A stretch of DNA of 64,000 nucleotides from Paenibacillus sp. JZ16 (GCF_015326965.1 NZ_CP017659.1:4654001-4718000); one strand, 5' to 3'. Positions 9,303 through 18,534 are shown, counted from the stretch's first letter. Program-made: numbers and translations. Notes: generated by a model from the letters alone, not told the origin.

Positions 9303-10298
9303 ATGATGAAGACGCTTAAGGGAATGCTGCTGTCATTGATCGCAATCAGTATGGTGTTTGCTCTGGCTGCCTGCGGAAGCGGAAGCGCAGGGGAAGCCAA
9401 GAAGGTGGTCATCTACACCAACGGGGATGAAGAGGCCGTCGCCGCTATGGAAACATCGTTGAAGAATGCCGGTTACGAAGGGCAGTATCTCGTGCAATCC
9501 ATGGGTACATCCGAACTTGGCGGGAAACTGATGGCTGAGGGGAGCAAAATCGAGGCGGATCTCGTGACGATGAGCTCGTACTTTATCGAAAGCTCGCAGA
9601 CCAAGCACTCCATGTTTAAGGACTTGGCTTTTGACGCAGGCGCTGTCGGAACTTATCCGAAATACTACACCCCGATTCTGGCGAATACCGGCGCCATCTT
9701 CGTGAATACGCAGGTGCTGAAAGACAAAGGTTTGCCGATGCCAACCTCCATCACGGATCTGACCAAACCGGAATTCAGCGGACTCGTATCGATTCCGAAC
9801 ATTATGGATTCCTCCACCGGTTGGCTGCTGGTTCAGGCGATTATTAACCAATACGGCGAAAATGCGGGACGCCAAGTGCTCCATGATCTGATTGCCAATG
9901 TGGGACCGCATTTGGAGAGCTCGGGCTCGGGTCCGATCAAAAAAGTACAGGCTGGAGAAGTGGCTGCGGGCTTCGGACTCCGCCATCAGGCGGTAGCGGC
10001 CAAAGCTGACGGTGCACCGATTGATTACGTGGATCCGGTCGAAGGAAACTTCTCGCTCACCGAGTCGGTTGCCGTGGTGGACAAGAAGAATGCCACGACG
10101 GATCTAGCGATGAAAATGGCAGAGACCATCGTAAAGGATGCCCGCAAAGATCTGATTGCGAACTACCCGGTTGCCCTGTACGAAGGGGAGACCGTGGATG
10201 AAGTCAACAAACCTGCGTACTCGATGACCTTTGAGAAGCCGCTGACCGTAGAGCTGCTGGAAGAGCATCAGCAATTCTTCAACGGATCCAAAGAATAA
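9303..10298 (+). CDS. phnS: Aminoethylphosphonate ABC transporter substrate-binding lipoprotein
   Basis: About 331 residues. A signal peptide ends in the lipobox LAAC (VFALAACGSG), so the mature protein is a lipid-anchored extracellular binding protein. The fold resembles family 1/Fe3+-type binding proteins (VVIYTNGDEEAV near the N-terminus; EVAAGFGLRHQAVAAK near the ligand cleft). An AAGGAG site lies 11 bp before the chosen ATG; an earlier GTG overlaps that site and is unlikely. The 260-bp gap before it holds no gene. The gene symbol is used for the role, by context with phnW and phnX. Confidence 0.8.
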   Translation: MMKTLKGMLLSLIAISMVFALAACGSGSAGEAKKVVIYTNGDEEAVAAMETSLKNAGYEGQYLVQSMGTSELGGKLMAEGSKIEADLVTMSSYFIESSQTKHSMFKDLAFDAGAVGTYPKYYTPILANTGAIFVNTQVLKDKGLPMPTSITDLTKPEFSGLVSIPNIMDSSTGWLLVQAIINQYGENAGRQVLHDLIANVGPHLESSGSGPIKKVQAGEVAAGFGLRHQAVAAKADGAPIDYVDPVEGNFSLTESVAVVDKKNATTDLAMKMAETIVKDARKDLIANYPVALYEGETVDEVNKPAYSMTFEKPLTVELLEEHQQFFNGSKE

Positions 10299-10319
10299 GC
10301 CAGCATAGGAGCGATGTGA

Positions 10320-11414
10320 ATGAATACCTACAAGCTTTTGACCCCGGGACCTTTGACGACAACCAAGACGGTGAAAGAGGAGATGCTCTTTGACCGCTGT
10401 ACATGGGATGATGAATATAAATCGATTACGCAAAAAATCAGATCGCGGCTCCTGGCACTCGCCGGGGCGGATCAAGAGCGGTACACCGCCGTGCTGATGC
10501 AGGGAAGCGGCACCTTTGCTGTCGAAGCCGTCATGACGTCAACCATCTCAAAAGATGATAAAGTGCTGATCGTAACAAACGGCGCATATGGTGAGCGGAT
10601 CGTGAAAATGGCGGAGTATATCGGACTGAATTATGTGGAGTACAGAGTGAATTACGACGAACATCCAAGCGAGGATGAACTGCGAGCCATACTGCACAAG
10701 GATGTGAGTATTACGCATATCGCGATGGTCCATTGCGAGACGACAACCGGGATTTTGAATCCGTTGGAGATGGTTTCGTTGTTGTCCAGAGAATACGGAA
10801 AAACCCTCATCATCGATGCGATGAGCAGCTTTGGCGGAATGGAAATCGCTGTTCAGGGACTTGGCGTCGACTACCTGATCAGCAGTGCGAATAAATGCAT
10901 CCAGGGCGTTCCGGGGTTTGGCTTCGTGATCGCCAAGCTGGAGAAGCTTGCAGCCTGCGAAGGGATTGCGCGCAGCCTGTCGCTCGACCTGTATGACCAA
11001 TGGAAGGGCATGGACAAGGACGGCAAATGGCGTTATACTTCGCCGACCCATGTTGTGGCCGCCTTCTCCAAAGCGTTGGATGAGCTGAACGAAGAAGGCG
11101 GTGTATCGGCGAGATTCAGCCGTTACCGGAATAACAATCGCCTGCTGCGGGAGAGATTGGCGCAAATCGGTATCCAGGCTTACATTACCGATGACAAGCA
11201 ATCCCCGATCATCACCACGTTCTTATTCCCGAGTGAAGGGTTTAGCTTCGAGCACTTTTACGCTTACATTAAAGAAAGAGGCTATGTGATATATCCCGGC
11301 AAGCTGACTGACGTGGATACCTTCCGCATTGGGAATATCGGAGAAATTTATGAGCGCGATATCGAACAGTTATGTCATATTATTGAAGAATATATGGGGG
11401 TGACGGCACAATGA
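10320..11414 (+). CDS. phnW: 2-aminoethylphosphonate--pyruvate transaminase
   Basis: A 364-residue PLP enzyme (fold type I, class V), converting 2-aminoethylphosphonate and pyruvate into phosphonoacetaldehyde and alanine. The N-terminus LLTPGPLTTTKTVKE is characteristic. Asp166 (LIIDAMSSFGG) fits the residue that contacts the PLP ring nitrogen. Lys192 (SSANKCIQGVPGFGF) fits the Schiff-base lysine. The length matches known PhnW proteins. An AGGAG site precedes the ATG. The stop overlaps the phnX start by 4 bp (ATGA), which indicates translational coupling. Confidence 0.95.
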   Translation: MNTYKLLTPGPLTTTKTVKEEMLFDRCTWDDEYKSITQKIRSRLLALAGADQERYTAVLMQGSGTFAVEAVMTSTISKDDKVLIVTNGAYGERIVKMAEYIGLNYVEYRVNYDEHPSEDELRAILHKDVSITHIAMVHCETTTGILNPLEMVSLLSREYGKTLIIDAMSSFGGMEIAVQGLGVDYLISSANKCIQGVPGFGFVIAKLEKLAACEGIARSLSLDLYDQWKGMDKDGKWRYTSPTHVVAAFSKALDELNEEGGVSARFSRYRNNNRLLRERLAQIGIQAYITDDKQSPIITTFLFPSEGFSFEHFYAYIKERGYVIYPGKLTDVDTFRIGNIGEIYERDIEQLCHIIEEYMGVTAQ

Positions 11415-12229
11415 GCCGAATCGAAGGCGTTATATTGGACTGGGCAGGAACCGCTGTGGATTTTGGATGCTTTGCACCGGTGAACGTGTTCGTCGATATT
11501 TTTAAGAATGCGGGCATTGAAGTGACGATGGATGAAGCGAGAGCGCCGATGGGGATGCTGAAGATCGATCATATTCGTGCCATGCTGTCCATGCCGAGAG
11601 TGTCGGCGCTGTGGGAAGCGAAGTACGGGAGAGCTTTCGATGAGCAGGACGTAGAGCGGCTGTATGCGGAATTCGAGCCGGCCTTGATGGCTTCCTTATC
11701 CGAGTACACAGACCCAATCCCGGGTGTCATCGAGACGGTTGAAGTTTTGAAGAGCCAAGGCTTGAAGATCGGTTCTACGACAGGATATACAAGCAGCATG
11801 ATGGAGGTTGTGGCCGCCAATGCCCGGCAAAAGGGCTACAGCCCGGATGTCTATTTCACGCCGGATGATACGAATTCCCAAGGAAGGCCTTATCCTTACA
11901 TGATTTATCGGAATATGGAGTCTCTCCGTTTATCGGCATCCTGGAAAGTCGTTAAGGTAGGGGATACCGTCTCGGACATAAAAGAAGGCGTGAACGCAGG
12001 CGTATGGTCGGTTGGCGTCATCATCGGCAGCTCGGAAATGGGCTTGAGTGCAGAAGAGTTCCATGCCCTGTCAGAATCAGACCGGAGTGCCGCGATTTCG
12101 AAAACCGAACAGACGTTTATCCGTAGCGGTGCCGATTTTACGCTTCGGACGATGAACGAGCTGCCGGAATTAATCGAGAGAATTAGCGGTATGCTGGCTG
12201 AGGGGAAAAGACCGGGGCTTCAGCGCTAG
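11411..12229 (+). CDS. phnX: Phosphonoacetaldehyde hydrolase (phosphonatase)
   Basis: A 272-residue HAD-superfamily enzyme that cleaves phosphonoacetaldehyde to acetaldehyde and phosphate, the last step of the pathway. The nucleophile Asp10 lies in VILDWAGTAVDFG. Lys51 (MGMLKIDHIR) matches the Schiff-base lysine that distinguishes phosphonatases from other HAD enzymes. Later HAD motifs are IGSTTGYTSSMM and VGDTVSDIKEG. It is the last gene of the operon. Confidence 0.95.
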   Translation: MSRIEGVILDWAGTAVDFGCFAPVNVFVDIFKNAGIEVTMDEARAPMGMLKIDHIRAMLSMPRVSALWEAKYGRAFDEQDVERLYAEFEPALMASLSEYTDPIPGVIETVEVLKSQGLKIGSTTGYTSSMMEVVAANARQKGYSPDVYFTPDDTNSQGRPYPYMIYRNMESLRLSASWKVVKVGDTVSDIKEGVNAGVWSVGVIIGSSEMGLSAEEFHALSESDRSAAISKTEQTFIRSGADFTLRTMNELPELIERISGMLAEGKRPGLQR

Positions 12230-12331
12230 GAAGCCATTTAGGCCTATCGATATGCCGGTAAAGCATTGCGGGAACATATAACCCGAGAGCTGAAGGAAAG
12301 GGAACGGTGCTATAGGTTACCCCTCACCTCG

Positions 12332-12361
12332 CTAAAAAAGAGCAGTCCACATGGACTGCTC
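12332..12361 (-). terminator. Hairpin terminator, leftward reading
   Basis: The stem GAGCAGTCCA/TGGACTGCTC has an A-run on its left side, which becomes a U-run for leftward transcription. It lies beyond the stop of the 12517-13344 hydrolase gene. A near-identical hairpin recurs at 14067-14101. Confidence 0.6.
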
Positions 12362-12447
12362 AGACTGTCGGGAAAAAAGAACTCCACAGCCATCTTGTAT
12401 GCGTGTGAAACGAAACGAATGGTGAATCGCCCCAGTAATGATAGAAG

Positions 12448-12481
12448 AACCAAGTATACGATCCCATACTTGGTTCTTTGT
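12448..12481. terminator. Hairpin between the phn operon and the hydrolase gene
   Basis: Stem AACCAAGTAT/ATACTTGGTT with a short loop, followed by TCTTTGT. It probably ends one or both convergent transcripts. The rest of 12230-12516 contains no gene that I can support. Confidence 0.55.
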
Positions 12482-12516
12482 GATATCAACGTATACCCGC
12501 CTCGTAATTCACTTTA

Positions 12517-13344
12517 TTATTTCGACTGCAAAAACTCCAGCACAGTACTCAGGAACTCGGATTGATATTCCACATTCGTTAAGTGTACGGATGGGAACAA
12601 GACGAACGTGGAATTCGGCACCGTTTTAGCGATCAATTCACCGTGGCTCGGAAGCGTCACGGTATCATACTGCCCGCTAATGACGAGTGTTGGGCTGCTG
12701 ATCAGGGAAGCCGTCCGGCGCATATCCATATCACGGATAGCAGCCCAGCTTCCTGCGATTCCATGTGGGCGAGTCGTCAGCACCATCTCCCGAAAAGAAG
12801 CAACGATCGCGTTTTCTGACTCCACCATATGTGAGGGAAACCAGTTCTTAATGAATGTATCGGCGAACTCGGGAAGGTTCTCAGGTTGCAGCACAGATGT
12901 GATTAAACCTTGCCATTGCTCAGCCGGTCCCAGATAGGAGGACGTATTGCTTAGGACGAGCCGGTCGATCCGCTCCGGAGCGTGGATCGCAAGCCATTGT
13001 GCGACCGCACCGCCTAACGATAGCCCAAGGAAATGCACGCGGTCAATGTGAAGCGAGTCAAGCAGCTCGATGACATCCCGTCCCAGTCGGTCGAACGAAT
13101 AGGGAACCTCAGGTGTATCCGATTCGCCATGTCCCCGATAGTCGTAGCGAAGCACGAGGAAATGCTCTGAAAGATCAGCTATTTGGCCGTCCCACATGTG
13201 CATTGTGGTTGCAATTGAGTTCGCCAGCATCAGTACCGGTTTACCGGCTGGACCATCCATTCGATAAGCAATTCTAACTCCATCAATGGTCGTGAAAAAG
13301 TTTAACCCATTTATCATTGTGCTCTCATGTAATTTCGTAGTCAT
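12517..13344 (-). CDS. Alpha/beta hydrolase, 3-oxoadipate enol-lactonase-like
   Basis: About 275 residues. The pattern is that of PcaD-like hydrolases: VLRYDYRGHGESDTP near residue 65, the nucleophile elbow VHFLGLSLGGAVAQ near residue 97, the acid in VISGQYDTVT, and a C-terminal histidine in FPSVHLTNVE. The second in-frame ATG is chosen because the GGGAG site abuts the first. It is divergent from an Lrp-family regulator, which may control it. No other catechol or protocatechuate pathway genes are nearby, so the true substrate is uncertain. Confidence 0.8.
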   Translation of the reverse strand: MTTKLHESTMINGLNFFTTIDGVRIAYRMDGPAGKPVLMLANSIATTMHMWDGQIADLSEHFLVLRYDYRGHGESDTPEVPYSFDRLGRDVIELLDSLHIDRVHFLGLSLGGAVAQWLAIHAPERIDRLVLSNTSSYLGPAEQWQGLITSVLQPENLPEFADTFIKNWFPSHMVESENAIVASFREMVLTTRPHGIAGSWAAIRDMDMRRTASLISSPTLVISGQYDTVTLPSHGELIAKTVPNSTFVLFPSVHLTNVEYQSEFLSTVLEFLQSK

Positions 13345-13490
13345 ATTCTCCATCTCCCTTGTCGGTTCATAATGAAATTATATTTGAATTATTTTACAAT
13401 CGAAATGGAGTTATAAAGGAGTTTGGGGTCAAAAAACTTAATAATTACGTTGCTTACGCCATTAACTTTAAAAAATGAGGTGCATGGATT

Positions 13491-13964
13491 ATGGATCACA
13501 TAGACAATAAAATCTTATCGATCCTTCACGAAAATGCTCGAATTACGATTTCCGAGATGAGCCGATTAATCGTGATGTCCCAGCCGGCCGTGACAGAACG
13601 GCTTCGGAAACTGGAGGAGCAGGGAGTTATAACGGGGTATCGTGCAGTGCTTGCCCCATCGAAACTCGGCAAGTATACCACAGCGTTCGTACTGTTTAAA
13701 TCGAATAACTGCAGGGAGTTCGAGGCATACGCAGAGTCGGCTCCGGAGATCGTCGATTTCTACAGGACGAGCGGAGAGTACAATTATTTATTGAAGGTTG
13801 TCACCGCAACGAGTGAAAGCTTGGAAACCTTCCTTGAAACGTGCAACACGTTTGGCCATTCATCGACGCTTGTCGTTCTGTCCACACGATTCGAGGATAA
13901 AAGTCTGGTCTCAAGCCAGGATGCATCGAACACCATTCCACGCATTAATCCGCCGGGTATTTGA
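13491..13964 (+). CDS. Lrp/AsnC-family transcriptional regulator
   Basis: A 157-residue protein of typical family size. The N-terminal helix-turn-helix reads DNKILSILHENARITISEMSR and then MSQPAVTERLRKLEEQGVI. The C-terminal RAM-type ligand and oligomerisation domain includes FYRTSGEYNYLLKVV. A GAGGTG site precedes the ATG. It is divergent from the hydrolase at 12517-13344, so local control of that gene is plausible. The ligand is unknown, though amino acids are usual for this family. Confidence 0.9.
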   Translation: MDHIDNKILSILHENARITISEMSRLIVMSQPAVTERLRKLEEQGVITGYRAVLAPSKLGKYTTAFVLFKSNNCREFEAYAESAPEIVDFYRTSGEYNYLLKVVTATSESLETFLETCNTFGHSSTLVVLSTRFEDKSLVSSQDASNTIPRINPPGI

Positions 13965-14066
13965 GCTGCATCGTTGGAGCAGCAAGATCTCTAGTAATAG
14001 AGCAAGAATTACCAAGTAAATGATATTTCCGGCACTGCTTGTACACTATCGCCTAACACAATTCCG

Positions 14067-14101
14067 CTAAAAAAGAGCAATCCACATGGACTGCTCTTTT
14101 T
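14067..14101. terminator. Bidirectional intrinsic terminator
   Basis: Arms AAAAAAGAGCA-TCCA and TGGA-TGCTCTTTTTT lie between the convergent Lrp regulator and hydrolase genes. The sequence is almost the same as the hairpin at 12332. Confidence 0.85.
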
Positions 14102-14106
14102 TCCTC

Positions 14107-15054
14107 TTATTGCACATACGCACCAATAAACTCCGTCACTTCGCGGTCATATCCCTCGGGATCGAACTGGCGAGCCATGCCGTGGCCTGCTTCGGGGACG
14201 ATGAACAGCTTCTTTTGCTCCGGACCATTCTCGTACAGCTCATACACCATCTCGGTAGGTACGAACAAATCGCCGCCGCCGTGAATGAACAGCGTTGGTG
14301 TTTTGGATTTCTTCACCTGCTCGAGTGCGGATGCTTCGCCGAAGGAGTATCCGGCGCGGATCTTGGTCAACAGGCTCGTGGATTGAACCAGTGGGAAGGA
14401 GGGCAGCTTATACATGCGCTTCAGCTGATATTTCAGCTCATCCGTGACCGAGGTATATCCGCAGTCCTCAACAATGGCTTTTACCTGGGGAGGAAGCTCT
14501 TCGCCACTGGTCATCATGACCGTTGCACCGCCCATGGATACTCCATGAAGGACAACTTGCGAGCTTTCACCCGTATGCTCGATGACTTGATCGATCCATT
14601 TCAGATAATCCTTGCGCTCCGGCCAGCCGAAGCCGATGTAATCGCCTTCGCTTCGTCCATGACCTCGCGCATCGGGCAGAAGCACGTTGTAACCCAGGTC
14701 CTTATGGTACATTTGGGCGAATCCGCTCATCTGCTCCGAATGCCCGGAGTAGCCATGAGCAATGATGACGGTTTTATCCGTCGATACCTCGGCAGGTAAA
14801 TAGTAAGCATGCAGCTTCAGACCGTCGTCTGAAGTAAGGTTCCATTCCTCGAAGCTCTGCTGGGCCCACCATTCCTTGCTGTCCGCAAAGGGATTGTCGA
14901 TATTCGAATTGGCTTCCAGGTCCGGGTTGCCGTTCAGAAAGCCCTTGTCGGCGCGGGCAATAGCGACGTTATAGAAGTAGAAGCTTGCTCCGACAATAAT
15001 GAGAACTAGAAATGCGATGATTGCTGCTGACATGATCATAATCCTTTTTTTCAT
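14107..15054 (-). CDS. Membrane-anchored alpha/beta hydrolase
   Basis: About 315 residues from the ATG that follows a GGAGG site; upstream in-frame starts add a non-conserved leader. One N-terminal membrane segment (MSAAIIAFLVLIIVGASFYF) probably anchors the protein with the catalytic domain outside. The hydrolase core shows TVIIAHGYSGHSEQM (oxyanion strand), PDARGHGRSEGDY, the nucleophile elbow LHGVSMGGATVMM, and a late FIHGGGDLFVPTEM with EAGHGMAR for the acid and histidine. It resembles B. subtilis YqkD/YfhM-like peptidase or esterase relatives. The substrate is unknown. Confidence 0.8.
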   Translation of the reverse strand: MKKRIMIMSAAIIAFLVLIIVGASFYFYNVAIARADKGFLNGNPDLEANSNIDNPFADSKEWWAQQSFEEWNLTSDDGLKLHAYYLPAEVSTDKTVIIAHGYSGHSEQMSGFAQMYHKDLGYNVLLPDARGHGRSEGDYIGFGWPERKDYLKWIDQVIEHTGESSQVVLHGVSMGGATVMMTSGEELPPQVKAIVEDCGYTSVTDELKYQLKRMYKLPSFPLVQSTSLLTKIRAGYSFGEASALEQVKKSKTPTLFIHGGGDLFVPTEMVYELYENGPEQKKLFIVPEAGHGMARQFDPEGYDREVTEFIGAYVQ

Positions 15055-15267
15055 GTTGATGGTTATCCTCCCCGTATTCATGGGACAAGCACGATGAATG
15101 TGATAAGGAAGGCATAGTCGATACGATATCGTTCCTTCCACCTATCATATCGCACGTCCCCTAATTAATCTATATCGCGGATCACGTTCGTTTCATGGGT
15201 GTTACATCAATTCTATCGGTTGGGGTAGCCTAAAGATAAAGAGCTGTAGCAGGAGGCGAGAGAGAAT

Positions 15268-15711
15268 ATGAACAAACGCTTCATCAGCCTAATTCTTGCC
15301 ATCGTTATGGTTATGGGTTTAACGCTGCCGTCCCATGCCGAGGAGACCTATTCTTCACCGAAGAAGGATAGTGCGCAGCTGCAATATCAGGATATGCTGA
15401 TGCTATTTCTGCTTCCTCATATCGATGAGGCGGTTCGCGGGCATTATATCCACACGTTGAAGGAGCAGCCTCTTGTTTATCCATACTTTGTGGATGTGAC
15501 CGAAGTGAAGAGGGTGAATGGATTCCGCGGTTTTCATTTCATCATTACGCTTGAGGCCAATCCAACGGTTGGTCCCCATATTTCGGTTGGAAAGGATCGG
15601 CTTGTGTTTGAAGTAGCTCCGACGATTCCCGGCGGTATGGTCAAGCTGGTGGAATACAAACATTTGAAGACATATGAACTACCTCCGCATTGGCAAAATA
15701 TCGTGAAGTAA
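15268..15711 (+). CDS. Secreted DUF3888-like protein
   Basis: A 147-residue protein with a clear N-terminal signal peptide (MNKRFISLILAIVMVMGLTL, probable cleavage after SHA). The rest has the DUF3888 look, with LFLLPHIDEAVRGHY near the N-terminus and a beta-rich half containing FHFIITLEANPTVGPH. Function is unknown; such proteins are often encoded next to sporulation or cell-surface genes in Bacillales. An AGGAGGCGAGAG region precedes the ATG. It stands alone and ends at a strong terminator. Confidence 0.65.
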   Translation: MNKRFISLILAIVMVMGLTLPSHAEETYSSPKKDSAQLQYQDMLMLFLLPHIDEAVRGHYIHTLKEQPLVYPYFVDVTEVKRVNGFRGFHFIITLEANPTVGPHISVGKDRLVFEVAPTIPGGMVKLVEYKHLKTYELPPHWQNIVK

Positions 15712-15735
15712 CGGCGGCGAAATCGATCCAATGTC

Positions 15736-15773
15736 AAAAAACAAGCAAACGCGGTTCGCGCGTTTGCTTGTTT
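15736..15773. terminator. Bidirectional intrinsic terminator
   Basis: A long stem, AAACAAGCAAACGCG paired with CGTTTGCTTGTTT around a GTTCGCG loop, lies between the convergent 15268-15711 and 15856-17604 genes. Confidence 0.85.
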
Positions 15774-15855
15774 GGCATGGAGATCATGGTGCGTTTATCG
15801 GGTCTCACACCCTCAAGCATTGAAGTAGCAGGTAGGGTACCTGGCGAGGTAATGC

Positions 15856-17604
15856 TTACCAGCTCTCATAAACCGGTCGATCCGGTCCCGGTTCGGCCTG
15901 GATCCAGCCGATGGCGAGCAGAACGATGATGGCGATGAAGGCAGCTGGCAGTACCCATTTCCAGGCAGATGCGAGCATTCGCACAGCAGGGGACATTAGG
16001 GCAAGAATCAGCCCGATCAGCACCACGCTGAATAGGTGAATCCCTGGCGGCAGCATAAGGAACACAATATGAAAGACCGAAGTGAACATCAGGACAGGGA
16101 TCAGGGACGTTCCCAGTACGACCGCCGGATGGTTTAAGGATTCGATCGGGTCCCGGGTAAATGCCGCCCATGTCAGTGCCGCGTAATGGACCAGCAGCGG
16201 AATCGCAAATAAATAGCTTGCGCCCGGCAGGAACCCGGTTGAGCCGACAAGCAGCAGCAGGAACAGGAATGAGCCTCCCAGCAGCATCTCCATTTCATTC
16301 ACTTTCCGCACGATCCAGCGGGTGAGCGCAACATGAACGATGAAGGTTACCAGGATGAAGCTGACACTGTACAGAAGCGAATCATAGGTTGCCCCTGTGG
16401 GCTGCGTCATTTTGCCGGCCCACAACGTATCAACCAGCGACCACAGGCCAAAGCTTAGCGCTGCCGAGAGCACGATGGCCGCAATCGGGGTTAGCAGGCC
16501 GAGCAAACTTCCCTTGAGGGAGAGTCTGGAGATACGGGCAAACAGTACCGCGAATGCCATCCATATCGCCGCGAACACCACGGTGATCGGGATCGCCCAT
16601 TTTGCAGGGTAATGAATCAGCAGGCCAAATAGATTGAAATAAATACGGTTGTCTGTTGAAGCCAGGTTGGTCAAATCAAGATTGCCAAAATGCTTTGCCA
16701 CGGCCAGCGCATTCTCGCCGTGATGCTGCATGGTTTCAAGGGAGACGTTCTCCGTGTTGTCCATCGGGGTATGATAAGCGACCCACCCATCGCCATAGGC
16801 AAAGTTAAGTCCCGGGAGACCATGCTCAAGCGCCACCGTCAAATCGGTATCGTTCGGCAGTTGTTTGTAGAGGTCCACCAAGAGCGAGTTGCTGACAGGA
16901 TTGGATACGGCTTGTGCGTATTCTTCAATGATCCGACTATTGCTGTCGCTGGTCTGGAACATGAAGGAGGAACCCTTCGATCCCCGGGCTTCAAAATTCG
17001 CAATCATGCCAACCTCAAGGTGCTGCGGGTCACGGAAGAACACTTCCGCCCCCAGTAGGCCCTTCTCTTCCCCGTCTGTCAGCAGAATCCAAATGTCATT
17101 CTGCGGCGGAGGTCCGGCTTGGATCGCTCTTGCCGTCTCCAGCAAAGAAGCTACGCTTACCGAAGCATCATTGGCTCCGGGTCCGGTAGAGACCGAGTCA
17201 TAATGGGACATAAGCAGGAGCGGTTTGCCCGATCCGGTGCCCTTAATGACACCCAGAATGTTCGTAAGCTGAATGTCGGCGTCGATGTACTTGGTTGTCA
17301 GTCGGCCATTAAATTCTTGAACGTCCGGGTTCAAGCCGAGCTGCTTCATCTGTTCCACCAAGTAAGCTCTGACTTCCGCATTGGCAGGCGAACCCATCGG
17401 ATGGGGTTCTTGTGCGATGCGCTCGACATGCGCCATCGCGCGTTCGGCAGAGAACTCGGTTGCGGGCGCATCGATATTTCTGGCTTCTGGCGGCTTCTCG
17501 AACCACAGCATGAGGGAGATAACGAGTATGACGGTGAGGATGGTTGTAAGCGGCAGCCAATAAGGAGGTCTGTAATCCGGCGGTCTACTCAATTGAATTT
17601 GCAT
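15856..17604 (-). CDS. Membrane-bound M28-family zinc aminopeptidase
   Basis: A 582-residue protein with an N-terminal membrane anchor (about 18-35), an extracellular peptidase domain (about 50-320) and a C-terminal bundle of about seven to eight hydrophobic helices (about 330-575). Zinc-ligand motifs of M28 are visible: His134/Asp136 in LMSHYDSV, Asp146 in GANDASVS, Glu179-Glu180 in LLTDGEEKGLLGA, and His278 in WVAYHTPMDN. The layout resembles vacuolar Pff1-like or bacterial membrane M28 peptidases. It probably trims peptides at the cell surface. The gene stands alone. Confidence 0.85.
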   Translation of the reverse strand: MQIQLSRPPDYRPPYWLPLTTILTVILVISLMLWFEKPPEARNIDAPATEFSAERAMAHVERIAQEPHPMGSPANAEVRAYLVEQMKQLGLNPDVQEFNGRLTTKYIDADIQLTNILGVIKGTGSGKPLLLMSHYDSVSTGPGANDASVSVASLLETARAIQAGPPPQNDIWILLTDGEEKGLLGAEVFFRDPQHLEVGMIANFEARGSKGSSFMFQTSDSNSRIIEEYAQAVSNPVSNSLLVDLYKQLPNDTDLTVALEHGLPGLNFAYGDGWVAYHTPMDNTENVSLETMQHHGENALAVAKHFGNLDLTNLASTDNRIYFNLFGLLIHYPAKWAIPITVVFAAIWMAFAVLFARISRLSLKGSLLGLLTPIAAIVLSAALSFGLWSLVDTLWAGKMTQPTGATYDSLLYSVSFILVTFIVHVALTRWIVRKVNEMEMLLGGSFLFLLLLVGSTGFLPGASYLFAIPLLVHYAALTWAAFTRDPIESLNHPAVVLGTSLIPVLMFTSVFHIVFLMLPPGIHLFSVVLIGLILALMSPAVRMLASAWKWVLPAAFIAIIVLLAIGWIQAEPGPDRPVYESW

Positions 17605-17759
17605 GATAAGTACTCACTTCCTTTTTATAATCATTCAGGCGTTTCGTAAAGCGATCTTTCATCGTATGTAAGAAAGCGGCTCTTACACAGCGTAGTTCCA
17701 GAATATGACATGTGTCAATATAAGATTGAGAATGATCAGCATTCCATGCATAACACAAA

Positions 17760-17797
17760 GCAAGAGCCTCCATCAGAATGGAAGCTCTTTTGATTTA
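17760..17797 (-). terminator. Terminator overlapping the end of the ANT(4')-like gene
   Basis: For leftward transcription the stem AGAGCTTCCAT/ATGGAGGCTCT includes the last codons of the gene and is followed by TTGCTTTG. It is moderately convincing. Confidence 0.5.
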
Positions 17798-18534
17798 TAT
17801 TCAATGTTCATTTTTTCATACCATGCGTTCAGACCGGTCCAGAGCTGTTCGCAAAGCTCATACACATGATCGATCTGGAGAAGCTGACCCCGCATCACCA
17901 ATTGTGCCAGCTCATCGTATCCCGAAGGCCTGGATTTCAGGGACAGTGATTCCTCCAATGTCTTGGCTCTTGTATTGTAAAACGTTCGGTTGGCAAGTCC
18001 AATCAGCTTGGCCGTCTGCCAGGTCAGGTCCTTGGCTCCAAGCGGGAGGTAGCCTAAGTTACCGGATTGGACGTTGTTTCGTATTTTGCCCATCGTTTCG
18101 TAGGGTTCCCAGATCATGAATTCCCGCATCGTTTCTTTGATGGCTTCGTCTGAAACCTGGAGGGGCAGCTTCCGAATTTCAGCAAGCAGGTTCGCCGGAT
18201 CGTAGATTTCCTGTAGATGGACATAAGCGCCCGCTGTAATCGCCCATGAGTCGTCCACCGACGCTGCATCCTTGAATATGTCCTGCTTTTGTTCCATGCC
18301 GATTTCGATTTTGAAAGGGGGGTATATGAATTCATATCCGGGCAGGGAGACTCCGTCCTGTGTAACAACTTGAAGTTCAATGTCCGAGTAAGGACCATCA
18401 ATCCCTTGTGCAATCGAACCGTACAAGCCAATGGCCAAAATGTTATCGCCGTACAACTGAAGCAGTCGGTCTTTGATTTGATGAATGATGTTCATTTTCT
18501 CTTCTCTAGTCGTAGCAGCAGGATAAGGCAGCAT
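17773..18534 (-). CDS. ANT(4')-like aminoglycoside (kanamycin) nucleotidyltransferase
   Basis: A 253-residue protein that follows staphylococcal ANT(4')-I from end to end. The parallels are an N-terminal TREEKMNIIHQIKDR, the nucleotidyltransferase motif AIGLYGSIAQGIDG then PYSDIEL, a central WEPYETMGKIRNNVQSGN helix and the C-terminal RPSGYDELAQLVMRGQL segment of the KNTase C-terminal domain. Lengths are almost the same. It would adenylylate the 4' hydroxyl of aminoglycosides such as kanamycin. Overall divergence is large, so activity against clinical drugs is not assured. It lies in ordinary-looking chromosomal DNA with no mobile element beside it. A GGAGGGG site precedes the ATG. Confidence 0.85.
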   Translation of the reverse strand: MLPYPAATTREEKMNIIHQIKDRLLQLYGDNILAIGLYGSIAQGIDGPYSDIELQVVTQDGVSLPGYEFIYPPFKIEIGMEQKQDIFKDAASVDDSWAITAGAYVHLQEIYDPANLLAEIRKLPLQVSDEAIKETMREFMIWEPYETMGKIRNNVQSGNLGYLPLGAKDLTWQTAKLIGLANRTFYNTRAKTLEESLSLKSRPSGYDELAQLVMRGQLLQIDHVYELCEQLWTGLNAWYEKMNIEYKSKELPF

